Origin: Nitrosomonas ureae
Lineage (GTDB): Bacteria; Pseudomonadota; Gammaproteobacteria; Burkholderiales; Nitrosomonadaceae
NCBI RefSeq assembly: GCF_001455205.1
Contig: NZ_CP013341.1
Coordinates: 1,302,001 to 1,366,000 of the forward strand
Direction: 5' to 3'
Length of the DNA stretch: 64,000 nt
Made by a program: the position numbers and the translations under genes. Positions 27,552 through 36,745 of the stretch are shown in pieces. Below the pieces are notes generated by a model. The model was not told the origin of the DNA. It saw only the letters and a program-made list of their open reading frames with translations, and did no database searches. The stretch's first letter is position 1. The number at the start of each line of letters is the position of its first letter.

Positions 27552-29813
27552 CTAATTTATAGCGGCGTTGTGTTGAAGAAATGTTTCAAAATTTTCCGTA
27601 GTCAAAGGCTTGCTAAAAAAATAACCTTGTCCGTAATCACAGCCCATGGCAATTAAAAGTTGTTTCTGCGAATTTGTTTCCACGCCTTCAGCGATGACTT
27701 TCATACCCAAGCGATGTGCCATGGTAATCACCGCCTCGCATAAGATTCTATCGTTAGATCTGCTGTCCAGATTTGAAATGAATGATTGGTCGATCTTGAG
27801 ATAATCAATATCGAATTTTTTTAAATAAGAAAGCGATGAATAGCCTGTACCAAAATCATCAATTGCCACTTGCACGCCGGCATCACGGAAATTTAATAGT
27901 TGTTTCACCACCAATTCATGGACATCTAGCAGCAAGTTTTCAGTAATCTCAACGATAATGCTGTGGCCGTCTAGTTTCTGCTCATGCAAGTGATCCACCC
28001 AATCGCTCATTCTACTGATAAATTGTTTGGGTGATTTATTGATGCTAATTTGAAAATTGGTATCGTAATTTGCTTGCCACGCGGCTACTTGGTTGACAGC
28101 TTGTTTGAATACCCAGTCGCCTATTTCAGAAATTAGATTGGATTCTTCCGCGATAGAAATAAATTCTACCGGAAAGACCGTTCCTCTTTCCGGATGCTGC
28201 CAGCGTACTAATGCCTCGGCTTTGTGAATGCTGCCGGTTGCCAGTTTTACAATGGGCTGATACATAAGGAAAAGTTGTTGTTCTCTTAATGCGTGGCGCA
28301 ATTCATAGGCGATTCTTGAGCGGGTTTCTGTTGCCTTGCGCATATTGGAAGTGAAATAGCTGCAGCAATTACGTCCATTATTTTTTGCGGCATACATGGC
28401 TTGATCAGCATTTTTCATGAGTATTTCCACGCTACCCGCATCAGCAGGGAAAAATGTCACTCCAATACTCGCAGTGACATAGGCTAGCTTTGCATTCAGA
28501 TGAAATGGTTTCGTCAATTCCAGTAAAATCATTTGAATGATTCTTTCGGCACAGTGCTGATCATTGATTCCGTTCAGGATAATAGTGAATTCATCGCCAC
28601 CTAAGCGCGCAACCGTATCGGTTTCACGAACGCAGCCACTAAGTCGCTTAGCTGCTTCTACCAGCAGAGCATCGCCAACGCTGTGACCGAATGAATCATT
28701 GACTTCCTTGAAGCGATCGAGATCAATAAACAGTACCGCCAACAACATTCCTGTACGAGCCGCATTCTTAATGTCATGGCTTAGGCGGTCATAAAACATA
28801 TTGCGGTTGGGTAAACCGGTCAAAGAATCATAGTTTGCTTGCCGCCATATAATTTCATCCGATTTTTTCTTATCAGTGATATTAGAGAAATTAATGAGGT
28901 AGTAACAGATCGAACCTTTTTTACTCAGTACCGAACTGATATTTAACCATGCCGGGTATTCCCGTCCGTACTTGTGTCTGTTCCATACTTCGCCTTGCCA
29001 ATGGCCGGACTGTTTAACGCTCAACCAGATTTTTTGAAAAAACTTAGTGCTGTGCCTAATTGATGTCACGATCGATGTGGGTTTGCCTATTACTTCTTCC
29101 GCGGTAAAGCCGGTTATGATATGCAGTGCTTTGTTAGTGGAGATGATGATCTTATTCGCATCGGCAATCATAATTGCCTCTGTACTATTTTCAAAAACTT
29201 TACTGGAAAGATATAACTGCTCATTTATTTTTTGTTGCTCTAATGCAATCCCAATGATGAATGATCCAATCTTCAACAGCTTACGGTGAAATGCACTGGG
29301 TAAGCGATGCTCAAAACTGGAGAGCGCAAATGAGCCAATGCACTCGCCGCCTTTACTGCGCACTGGAATGGACCAGCATGAAAGAATATTAAAATCGATG
29401 GCTATTTTTCGGATACTTTGCCAACGTGGATCATCGATCGTACTTTCTATATACACAGCTTCCTGACGAAAAACTGCATTGCCGCAAGATCCGGCTTCAG
29501 GACCAGGACGCAGCCCGTTGAGCTGTGCGATGCATTCTGCAGGAATACTGGGGGCTGCAAATACATTCATGCATTGCTTGTCTTTGTCTAATAACATAAC
29601 TGATGCAACCGCATTTTCCAAGAGTTGCTCTATCAGCAGGCATATTTTCTCGCAGATCTCTTTATAATCATTGCCTAAGACTATTAGCTCAAGAATCTCT
29701 TGCTGGAACTGGAGAATCTTGCTTTGCTCAAAATTGGTGAGATCAAAGCAATCAGGGAGAGTAGAGATCGGTTGAGTTATATCCTTATTCACGGCGTTAT
29801 ATTCTCCACTCAT
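27552..29813 (-). CDS. GAF-PAS-GGDEF-EAL c-di-GMP turnover protein
   Basis: A 753-residue cytosolic signalling protein. Residues ~40-190 are a GAF domain (ASVMLLDKDKQCMNVFAAPS, GPEAGSCGNAVFR, CWSIPVRSKGGECIGSFAL). Residues ~205-325 are a PAS domain (IMIADANKIIISTNKALHIITGFTAEE). The GGDEF domain (~335-490) has an intact RLGGDEF active motif and a RETD inhibitory site five residues before it, as in feedback-controlled diguanylate cyclases. The EAL domain (~505-745) has KAEALVRW, DDFGTGYSSLSYL and KIDQSFI, so phosphodiesterase activity is plausible too. It has no membrane segment and sits alone; ~440 bases separate it from the divergent Crp-family gene. Confidence 0.93.
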   Translation of the reverse strand: MSGEYNAVNKDITQPISTLPDCFDLTNFEQSKILQFQQEILELIVLGNDYKEICEKICLLIEQLLENAVASVMLLDKDKQCMNVFAAPSIPAECIAQLNGLRPGPEAGSCGNAVFRQEAVYIESTIDDPRWQSIRKIAIDFNILSCWSIPVRSKGGECIGSFALSSFEHRLPSAFHRKLLKIGSFIIGIALEQQKINEQLYLSSKVFENSTEAIMIADANKIIISTNKALHIITGFTAEEVIGKPTSIVTSIRHSTKFFQKIWLSVKQSGHWQGEVWNRHKYGREYPAWLNISSVLSKKGSICYYLINFSNITDKKKSDEIIWRQANYDSLTGLPNRNMFYDRLSHDIKNAARTGMLLAVLFIDLDRFKEVNDSFGHSVGDALLVEAAKRLSGCVRETDTVARLGGDEFTIILNGINDQHCAERIIQMILLELTKPFHLNAKLAYVTASIGVTFFPADAGSVEILMKNADQAMYAAKNNGRNCCSYFTSNMRKATETRSRIAYELRHALREQQLFLMYQPIVKLATGSIHKAEALVRWQHPERGTVFPVEFISIAEESNLISEIGDWVFKQAVNQVAAWQANYDTNFQISINKSPKQFISRMSDWVDHLHEQKLDGHSIIVEITENLLLDVHELVVKQLLNFRDAGVQVAIDDFGTGYSSLSYLKKFDIDYLKIDQSFISNLDSRSNDRILCEAVITMAHRLGMKVIAEGVETNSQKQLLIAMGCDYGQGYFFSKPLTTENFETFLQHNAAIN

Positions 29814-30256
29814 TTTCTGCTATGCGGATTGTTGCATGGATTGTAGGAATTCAAGAGTTTTAATGTGAGATAAGTTTAATTTATGAACATAAGTTAGTGT
29901 AAATTATACGTAAATTAGTCACTTGCTCAAGGTTTATTGATGTTTCTTTGTTCTGTTGTAATTAAGTATATGATTATACTAAAAATTATAGCATTGTGCT
30001 GTATCTTTTTGTTAATTCTTAATATGTCCTATAGCGTGGCTTCAAATTTGAAGTACAACTTTTAACCGGTGCTGGGTGTGATTTTCGCATCTTTTCTATC
30101 AGATGTTCTGGAGGGGGGTGATCCGATAACGTGTGCAACGCTTGTGAATGAATGGGAATTCATGCAGTCAGGTGAAGGAAATTTGCCTGACTTGTGCATT
30201 TTCTATTTATGAGAAAATATTTCATAGCAAGATTGGCGCATTAACGGGAGGGAATA

Positions 30257-30946
30257 ATGTCTTTATCAATAGAAAGCAGTGACTTCGAATCAATAGATAA
30301 GTTTTTCGAGAACAATGCTAATCGATTAATAAAGGCATATCCTTCAATCCAGGAAGTTAATGTCTCAAACAAGGATTTTCTTTACCGACAGGGAGAGTTG
30401 TGTACATATGTTTTTTGGATAAAAAGGGGTATTGTGAAGCTGTCGTATTTAACCGTGCAAGGTGGTGAAATAACCATTGCGCTTCTTAAAAACGGGGATG
30501 TAATCGGTGATTTGAAGGCTGATGGGCAAACAAGAGAAGAAACGGCGCAAGCGCTGGGGAACGTTAGCTGTTACCGTATGGCATACAACGATTTCAAGGC
30601 ATTGTTATTGCAGTATCCGGTGCTGGCATGGCAGGTACTCGAGGAGACTTATATTCGTAAGCAAAAGATCGAACATAAACTGCGGATTATTCTGACGCAA
30701 TCCGTTGAAATGCGTCTTGCTGCCACGCTGCTGGAATTGGCCAAGATGTTCGGCGTTCAGTGTACACATGGGTATGCGCTGGAAATTCATTTGACGCAGC
30801 AAGATGTGGCGGATCTGATCGGGGCTAGCCGCCCGGTAGTAAGCACTGTTCTGAATGATTTCAGAAGTCGCGGCATGCTTGAGTACACGCGTGATCAGAT
30901 TTGCGTCAATGATGCGGCTTTGGCTGATCACTGCGAAGCAAAGTAA
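30257..30946 (+). CDS. Crp/Fnr-family transcription regulator
   Basis: A 229-residue DNA-binding protein. The N-terminal part (~25-140) is a cyclic-nucleotide-type beta-roll (FLYRQGELCTYVFWIKRGIVKLS, KNGDVIGDL). The C-terminal helix-turn-helix (~160-215) reads LTQQDVADLIGASRPVVSTVLNDFRSRGML. The N-terminal Cys cluster of FNR is absent, so it does not look like an iron-sulfur oxygen sensor; ligand unknown. The ribosome site GGGAGGG is strong. The upstream region (29814-30256) is AT-rich and holds the promoters of this gene and of the divergent GGDEF-EAL gene, but I cannot place them. Confidence 0.9.
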   Translation: MSLSIESSDFESIDKFFENNANRLIKAYPSIQEVNVSNKDFLYRQGELCTYVFWIKRGIVKLSYLTVQGGEITIALLKNGDVIGDLKADGQTREETAQALGNVSCYRMAYNDFKALLLQYPVLAWQVLEETYIRKQKIEHKLRIILTQSVEMRLAATLLELAKMFGVQCTHGYALEIHLTQQDVADLIGASRPVVSTVLNDFRSRGMLEYTRDQICVNDAALADHCEAK

Positions 30947-31075
30947 GCATGAAATAAATGAAAAGTGTTTTCTGGATAACAGACGTTGTGATAGCGCTGT
31001 ATTAATGTGTTGGTATGGTAACTCGTCACGGGAAGTCGCCATACCTATTCATTAATTCATTCAGGAGCATTAAAC

Positions 31076-31432
31076 ATGAAAGTGATCTCGCCGCGTATGC
31101 ACGGTTATTTGGACTTTTTAACCGTCATTTTGTTTTTACTGGCTCCAGCCATATTCGGTTTAAGCGATCTGCCGACCTTATTGGCATACAGTCTGGCCGT
31201 CATTCATCTGATTGTGACATTGGCATCCGATTTTCCTTTTGGCATCGTCAAACTCATTCCGTTTACTGTGCATGGCTGGATTGAGCGTATTGTTGGTCCG
31301 ACCTTGATCGCTTTACCCTTCATTCTGGGTTTCTCCGACGATGAGACGGCGCGGAATTTTTATATGGCAGCAGGGGTGGTAATTATTCTGGTAGGTGTGC
31401 TGACGGATTATCAGACGCAGGTCAAAGACTGA
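31076..31432 (+). CDS. SPW-repeat small membrane protein
   Basis: A 118-residue inner-membrane protein with four hydrophobic helices (LDFLTVILFLLAPAIFGL, LLAYSLAVIHLIVTLAS, IERIVGPTLIALPFILGF, FYMAAGVVIILVGVLT). The paired helices after SPRMHGYLDF and TVHGWIERIVG resemble the SPW repeat family, of unknown role. The ribosome site CAGGAG is 9 bases from the ATG. It follows the Crp-family gene by 129 bases, same strand. Confidence 0.72.
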   Translation: MKVISPRMHGYLDFLTVILFLLAPAIFGLSDLPTLLAYSLAVIHLIVTLASDFPFGIVKLIPFTVHGWIERIVGPTLIALPFILGFSDDETARNFYMAAGVVIILVGVLTDYQTQVKD

Positions 31433-31561
31433 GAGGATTTACAAGTAAAAGCTAGGGAGATTCCGGATTTTTCTTGATGGATCACGCTAAAAGCTGGGGT
31501 ATTTTTGCATTCAGTTGTTAGCGTGACCTTCAGTCATCGTTGATTAGGGGCAGAGCGTTGT

Positions 31562-31873
31562 TTATTTACTGCTGTCAGCACTATCAACTTTTTCTTCTAA
31601 TGTATCGCCAGCTTCTTCAATTTCTTCTGCGGCACTTTCAATTGATTCGTCAATCTCTCTGCCTGCCTGCTCGGCAGGTCCCTCAAATGAGCTTTCAATT
31701 TCATCAATTTTATCAGATACTTTTTCAATAATTTCATCAACAGTTTTTTTGCCGCTGTCAATGGATTTATCGATTTCTTTACCGATTCTCTCGGTGGTTC
31801 CTTCCTGTCCCGAACAGCTTACTAAAAGCAGGGATAGAAAAAATACAGAAAGGGATAAAATTAGTTTGTTCAT
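31562..31873 (-). CDS. Small acidic lipoprotein with heptad-like repeats
   Basis: A 103-residue protein with a lipoprotein signal LSVFFLSLLLVSCSGQ (Cys at ~20). The mature part repeats acidic motifs such as GKEIDKSIDSGKK, GREIDESIESAAEE and IEEAGDTLEEKVD, predicting a long helix or coiled coil in the envelope. No family is recognised; similar short Glu/Ser lipoproteins occur in proteobacteria. CGAGG precedes the ATG. It is convergent with the SPW gene. Confidence 0.7.
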   Translation of the reverse strand: MNKLILSLSVFFLSLLLVSCSGQEGTTERIGKEIDKSIDSGKKTVDEIIEKVSDKIDEIESSFEGPAEQAGREIDESIESAAEEIEEAGDTLEEKVDSADSSK

Positions 31874-32149
31874 GACATACCTCGTTTACAAATGAATGGA
31901 GTGGGTTTTTACAACCCGCTTTTTGATATCTCTGAGCAGCAATACGAGACTCTGCTTATTAAATATTTCATACGATCTGATTATTCAGAGTAATGATAAA
32001 AATTATAAAGAGTACGGCTCAAGACTTAGGTATGGTAACACTCATCGAATGTTTCAACAAATTTACCCGGGTCATTATTTAAAGAAAATCAAACGGATCG
32101 CGTTTGGAGATAGGCGTAAGTGTGGGTGGATCAATTTCAATTCGTAGTT

Positions 32150-32521
32150 TTAATAACACCGATAAACATTTCCGATATGTATGATTTCTTTATCAGCGCC
32201 GGGAATTTCGTATTTGCCGGAGTTATTGGAATGGAGAATATGCACATTATCCCCTCCCAGTTTTTTCGCTTCATGGGTTAAATTGACTCTGGCTTTGATC
32301 AGCCGCTCAGTATAAGAGGCGGTTCTGTCTTCAGTTTCGTTATCTTTTGAAGATCCTTTTACCTTTCCGAGCAATTCGCAGCCTTCAGGAGCGAATTTTC
32401 CGACTGTAATGGTAACGGTTTTGCTCTCTTCTGCTTGTGCATAAACTTCAACACAACCAATGACAAACAGTAACATCAAAAATTTATTGATTAATTTACA
32501 AGATGGTTTTGAAATGCACAT
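32150..32521 (-). CDS. DUF4156-like exported protein
   Basis: A 123-residue protein with a signal peptide (LINKFLMLLFVIGCVEVYAQA). The pattern APEGCELLGKVKGSS, a conserved helix KARVNLTHEAKKLGGDNVHIL and the end HIGNVYRCY match the DUF4156/RcsF-like fold, with two Cys that could form a disulfide. The Cys within the signal region is a poor lipobox. Ribosome site TAGGAG. Role unknown; the family is envelope associated. Confidence 0.7.
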   Translation of the reverse strand: MCISKPSCKLINKFLMLLFVIGCVEVYAQAEESKTVTITVGKFAPEGCELLGKVKGSSKDNETEDRTASYTERLIKARVNLTHEAKKLGGDNVHILHSNNSGKYEIPGADKEIIHIGNVYRCY

Positions 32522-32727
32522 GAGTAACTCCTAATGCCTGGCGCCTCTAAGTTCAACAGCATAAATAAACACGATATTATCCGTCAATAGCCTTGATCCG
32601 GGGGAGTATTGCAGACTTTTAGTAATCCATGCAATGAAATAAAGTCACTACTTGCATCTTTTCAACTCAGATAGAGGCTGAGCTATAAGGTATATTGGGT
32701 TTTATGCAATTTACAGGAGGAATGACA

Positions 32728-33300
32728 TTGGACATTATTTTCTATATCTTTATCGCAGCAATCGCCATTGCTTTTGTATACGGTGTCATGCTCTATAACA
32801 GCTTGGTGGATATTAAGCATTCCGTATCCCAAGCTTGGTCCAATATCGATATTCTTTTGAAGCAGCGTCATGATGAGCTGCCCAAGCTGGTTGAAACCTG
32901 CAAGCAATACATGGGGTTTGAGCAGGAAACGCTCAAACAGGTAATTGCCGCGCGTTCACAGGTGGCTAGCGCGCGGGAGGCGGGTAACATCGGTGCATTG
33001 GGTGCTGCGGAAAGCAGTTTGCGCATGGGGTTGGGTAATCTGTTTGCCGTTGCGGAGGATTATCCGGAACTGAAAGCCAGCGAGAAGTTTCAACATTTGC
33101 AAGTGCGTATCACTGGTCTGGAGAACAGCATCGCAGATCGGCGCGAGTTCTACAATGAGGCGGTCAAGATCAATAATGTGCGGATTGAGCAATTTCCCGA
33201 TGTCATCATCGCTAACTGGTTTAAATTCAAACCGCGTGATTTGCTGGAATTCAGCGATGCCGACAAACAGGATGTCAATATCGGAAGATTGTTCGGTTAA
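32728..33300 (+). CDS. LemA-family membrane protein
   Basis: About 190 residues from a TTG at 32728; GGAGG at 32716-32720 is seven bases before it, whereas the ATG at 32722 overlaps the ribosome site and is probably too close. The N-terminal helix (DIIFYIFIAAIAIAFVYGVMLYNSL) is followed by the LemA core: AWSNIDILLKQRHDELPKLVETCKQYMG, then a long helical hairpin with ARSQVASAREAG and IADRREFYNEAVKINN...FP. LemA proteins are four-helix-bundle membrane proteins of uncertain function. It is 15 bases before the GIDE-type gene and probably co-translated. Confidence 0.9.
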   Translation: MDIIFYIFIAAIAIAFVYGVMLYNSLVDIKHSVSQAWSNIDILLKQRHDELPKLVETCKQYMGFEQETLKQVIAARSQVASAREAGNIGALGAAESSLRMGLGNLFAVAEDYPELKASEKFQHLQVRITGLENSIADRREFYNEAVKINNVRIEQFPDVIIANWFKFKPRDLLEFSDADKQDVNIGRLFG

Positions 33301-33315
33301 TACATCGCCTTCAGT

Positions 33316-34242
33316 ATGATTATGCCGACTGAATTTGCACCCGAAGAATTCCAATTTGCATTGGGTGCGTCGATACTGATTGCATTGCTTAGTTTCCATA
33401 TTTTTACGCGCAACTGGAAACGGTTGCGGATCGTTGAGGATACACCAACCGCCAAGCTGCGTTCCGCCCATCAAGGCTATATCGAATTGGAAGGAAAAGG
33501 GCAACTGGTTGATGATCAACCCATCTATGCGCCGCTTTCGAATCATCCATGTCTTTGGTATCTTAGTCAAATTGAGCAGCAGGAATCTTTTATCGAAAAT
33601 GGCCGTAGACAAACCCGCTGGAATGTTGTGTATAAAACTATCAGCGATCACCGGTTCAAACTTACCGATGGTGTAGCCAGCTGTTTCGTAGATCCCAGCG
33701 GGGCGGAAGTCAACGGTAATGAAAAATTGGTATGGTACGGCAATACCGAATGGCCCACTCGGACGCAAGTACTGGAAAGTCAGTCGATCGTTCTTGCCAT
33801 GACTAACGGTTATCGTTACACAGAGTGGTTGGTATTGCCAGGTCAACCACTGTATATACTGGGGCAATTCAGTACTTGGTCCGCCACGGCGCAAAAATCA
33901 GTACGGGACGTAATGGTGTGCTTGATCAACGATTGGAAACAAGATCAACCGGCGCTGCGAAAGCGATTCGATAGTAATCAGGACGGCAATATTGATCAGG
34001 AGGAATGGGAAGTGGCGCGCCAGCAAGCACGGCACGAAGCGCAACAAATCCATGATCAGCTGGCTTTGGAGCCGGATACGAACATTATTGCAAAGCCGGG
34101 AAACACGACGCAGCCTTTTATTATATCGGTATACCCTCAGGCACTATTGGCGCGGAAATATCGCAGTGGTGCCTGGGTCGCGTTGACCGGGTGCGTGGTA
34201 TCACTGTGCGTTGCCGCATGGCTGTTGCACGTGCATGGATGA
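33316..34242 (+). CDS. GIDE-domain membrane protein with an EF-hand loop
   Basis: A 308-residue protein. A helix at ~10-28 and another near the C-terminus (GAWVALTGCVVSLCVAAWLL) frame a soluble part. Residues ~50-190 resemble the GIDE (MUL1-like) domain: AHQGYIELEGKGQL, HPCLWYLSQIEQQE, RWNVVYKTISDHRFKL, YTEWLVLPGQPLYILGQF. Residues ~218-230 read DSNQDGNIDQEEW, a full EF-hand calcium loop. Bacterial GIDE proteins have no RING and no known ligase activity. Association with LemA is a recurrent bacterial pair; an envelope maintenance role is a guess. ATG at 33316; a second ATG follows two codons later. Confidence 0.78.
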   Translation: MIMPTEFAPEEFQFALGASILIALLSFHIFTRNWKRLRIVEDTPTAKLRSAHQGYIELEGKGQLVDDQPIYAPLSNHPCLWYLSQIEQQESFIENGRRQTRWNVVYKTISDHRFKLTDGVASCFVDPSGAEVNGNEKLVWYGNTEWPTRTQVLESQSIVLAMTNGYRYTEWLVLPGQPLYILGQFSTWSATAQKSVRDVMVCLINDWKQDQPALRKRFDSNQDGNIDQEEWEVARQQARHEAQQIHDQLALEPDTNIIAKPGNTTQPFIISVYPQALLARKYRSGAWVALTGCVVSLCVAAWLLHVHG

Positions 34243-34336
34243 CAGGGAGTAAGTGTATTGAGCATGCTTTGCCATTTGGATTCAGAATTCTCTCAGTGAG
34301 ATTCTGAGCGGTCGACATATGAATTCTGACCGGGCT

Positions 34337-35830
34337 TTAGCGCCAAAATAATTTGGATCGTGCTAGCCGTTGCCAGATATCGGCGGGTACATGCGCGCGC
34401 TGTGCAGCCGAAGATTCCAAAATGCCGCTAAGCCGACCCAGACCAAAACCAAGCGAGGCCGTTTTTCTCGAGAGTTTGTGGAGCAATTGCTGGCCGATAA
34501 CCCGATCGTTGGTATAACCCAGTTCATTCTGTAATGACGACAAAGCGGCAATGAAATGATGGGCGCGCTTGCCGTAGATAGGTGCGAAAGCATCCGCTAT
34601 GTAACGTAACTTTTTGGCGGCGATGCGTACCTTATGGCGTTTGCTGGCATTCAATTTGGCGAAGCCATGGCAGCTTTTGCATAGTTTTTCCCAGCGTTTG
34701 TCGAGAATCGCTTTGGCCCATGTTTGTACCTCTTGCTGCCGAGCTTCAGCCGGGGCGGCGGATAAGAGGTCGCGGCCGATATCGAGCACGAGCCGAGTGA
34801 ATGCGGGTTTGTGCAATACCGCTAGCGATTGCTGGCGAACAATTGCGGTAGTATCTTGCAATAAAACAAGCACGGCATCGTCAATGCCGCTATTGACCGC
34901 GGGTGATTCCGAAATCGCCAGGATTTCAGGCAAAATTTCTTGTTGAAATACATCCCAATCGCGTGCTGGATTCAGTGCTTGCATCAACTGGCGCAGTGGT
35001 TGATCCCAATCGGGTATCGGTCGCCCTAGTGATTTTGCCAATCGTGCGCCAGTGTGCAGGCGGCGCAAAGCAACGCGGAGTTGATGCAGGTATTCGGTGT
35101 CGTGCGCGTTTTCCAGGAAGCCCGGTAGGTTGGCCGATAATTGCATCAGCGCAGCCTGCAGGATCGCATTCCAAACATCTCCAACCGACTGATTCTTCTC
35201 TATCATCGGTTGGATCGCCTTGACTGGAACGAGAGTTGCCGCGCCGCTGAGAATATAGCCGCGTTCGGCTTTGCTGCGTGGCTCGACGCGAAGCGGCACG
35301 TGTTCCAGCAATTGTATTGCCACATCGAACAGAAATTCCGGATTTCCCGATTTGAGTTCGATTTCCACTTCGCAAATGTTGCTGGAGGCATCATTGGCGT
35401 ATATTTTTCCACTGTCGAGAGCTACTTCGGCTTGTGTTTGTTCACCTTCGATTTGCCAGGTGGTGCGCTGAAACTCGGTGGTAAATACCGGCATAATGCG
35501 TTTCAGTTTGATCCCGGCGAGCAGATCCAGGGCTACGGGCGGTAATGCGGAGAAATCCGGATGTTTGCCATCAGTAACGGTTACTTCCCATTCGGGGCGG
35601 TTTGTCAATGCGCCAACGGATTGCGTTTCGGCTTTTAGCGTCTGGACCCATCGGTTATTCACACGGCGCAAGCGTAAAGCTATGCCGCGCCGCATAAGGT
35701 CGAATTTTGCGGTATCGAAATAAATGCTGAGTAGCGGGTGTTGTACCGGAGTAATTTTATTTAACAAAGGATGACGCCGGAATTGTGCTCGATGACGCGG
35801 TTGCAGAGCCAGTTTTAGTTCGATTTCCAT
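34337..35830 (-). CDS. CYTH-CHAD domain protein
   Basis: A 497-residue cytosolic protein. Residues 1-~205 are a CYTH domain: the ExExK start MEIELKLALQ, then SIYFDTAKFDLMRRGIALRLRR, TNRPEWEV and SNICEVEIELKSGNPEFLFD, i.e. a triphosphate tunnel with basic and acidic faces intact. Residues ~215-490 are a CHAD domain (EYLHQLRVALRRLHTGARLA, HKVRIAAKKLRYIADAF), a helical bundle that binds polyphosphate through basic residues. The ribosome site AAGGAA is good. The next upstream gene on this strand is a polyphosphate kinase 2, so a role in polyphosphate binding or triphosphate cleavage is likely. Confidence 0.92.
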   Translation of the reverse strand: MEIELKLALQPRHRAQFRRHPLLNKITPVQHPLLSIYFDTAKFDLMRRGIALRLRRVNNRWVQTLKAETQSVGALTNRPEWEVTVTDGKHPDFSALPPVALDLLAGIKLKRIMPVFTTEFQRTTWQIEGEQTQAEVALDSGKIYANDASSNICEVEIELKSGNPEFLFDVAIQLLEHVPLRVEPRSKAERGYILSGAATLVPVKAIQPMIEKNQSVGDVWNAILQAALMQLSANLPGFLENAHDTEYLHQLRVALRRLHTGARLAKSLGRPIPDWDQPLRQLMQALNPARDWDVFQQEILPEILAISESPAVNSGIDDAVLVLLQDTTAIVRQQSLAVLHKPAFTRLVLDIGRDLLSAAPAEARQQEVQTWAKAILDKRWEKLCKSCHGFAKLNASKRHKVRIAAKKLRYIADAFAPIYGKRAHHFIAALSSLQNELGYTNDRVIGQQLLHKLSRKTASLGFGLGRLSGILESSAAQRAHVPADIWQRLARSKLFWR

Positions 35831-35884
35831 GGCAGATTCCTTGGTTTGAATACCCTATGCTGCTGCGCTTGAGAAAACGCGCGC

Positions 35885-36703
35885 CTATTCGATCTTTAAT
35901 GTATCAAAGTTGATGTCTGCGGGAGCCGGGGGTGTTTTTAATTTCATGCCTTCCAATGCTTTCACAATACGCTCGGCGATGATCAGATTGCGATACCATT
36001 TATGGTTGGCCGGTATGATATACCAGGGTGAGGCATCGGTACTGGTAGCCGCCAGCATGGCTTCAAACGCACTCTGATAGTTTTCCCATAATTTCCGTTC
36101 CTCCAGATCCCCGGTGTTAAACTTCCAGCGTTTCTCCGGGTTGTTGATGCGCTCTTCCAAGCGTTTCTTCTGCTCCTCTTTTGAAATGTGCAGAAAAAAT
36201 TTCAGAATGACCGTACCACTCTCGGATAACAATTCCTCGAACTCTCTGATTTGCCCGAAACGCTGCTTCACCACTTTATCTGAAATCAAGCCATGCACGC
36301 GGGTAATCAATACGTCTTCATAATGCGACCGGTTGAAAATGCCGATCTGCCCCTTAGCAGGCGCTTTTTGATGCACCCGCCACAAAAAATCATGACCGAG
36401 TTCTTCCGCGGATGGCGTCTTGAAGGTTACCACTTTGCATCCTTGAGGATTGACACCTGACATCACACTCCTGATCGTGCCATCTTTTCCGCTGGTATCC
36501 ATCCCTTGTAGCACAATCAATAACGCCCGGTCGCCGTTGGCATACAAGCGCTCCTGTAGCTCACTTAATTTACCGGTCAATTTTTCCGTGATGGCTTTGG
36601 CTTCTTCCTTGCCTTCTCCGGTTTTTTCATAACTGCCGGTATCGTCAGGATCACAGTGCGATAGCTGGAGCTTGTTGCCGGGTTTTATTTGGTAGTTTTT
36701 CAT
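35885..36703 (-). CDS. ppk2: Polyphosphate kinase 2
   Basis: A 272-residue enzyme from the ATG at 36701-36703 (MKNYQIKPG); a TTG eight codons earlier is possible. PPK2 transfers phosphate between polyphosphate and nucleotides. Walker A QGMDTSGKDGTIRSVM, the lid GCKVVTFKTPSAEELGHDFLW, Walker B-like IGIFNRSHYEDVLITRVH and the trailing RWKFNTGDLEERKLW are all in place, matching the one-domain class. Whether it favours nucleoside mono- or diphosphates cannot be settled by eye. It is 54 bases upstream of the CYTH-CHAD gene in the same direction and follows the peptidase gene by 42 bases. Confidence 0.92.
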   Translation of the reverse strand: MKNYQIKPGNKLQLSHCDPDDTGSYEKTGEGKEEAKAITEKLTGKLSELQERLYANGDRALLIVLQGMDTSGKDGTIRSVMSGVNPQGCKVVTFKTPSAEELGHDFLWRVHQKAPAKGQIGIFNRSHYEDVLITRVHGLISDKVVKQRFGQIREFEELLSESGTVILKFFLHISKEEQKKRLEERINNPEKRWKFNTGDLEERKLWENYQSAFEAMLAATSTDASPWYIIPANHKWYRNLIIAERIVKALEGMKLKTPPAPADINFDTLKIE

Positions 36704-36745
36704 TTTAATGGATTCTTTGTCTGTCAATCTGGAGATATTCGATTG

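Noticed and set aside
32956..33894. 312-codon minus-strand frame across lemA and the GIDE gene
   Set aside because: Both plus-strand genes have family motifs; the minus frame spans their junction and looks like no protein.
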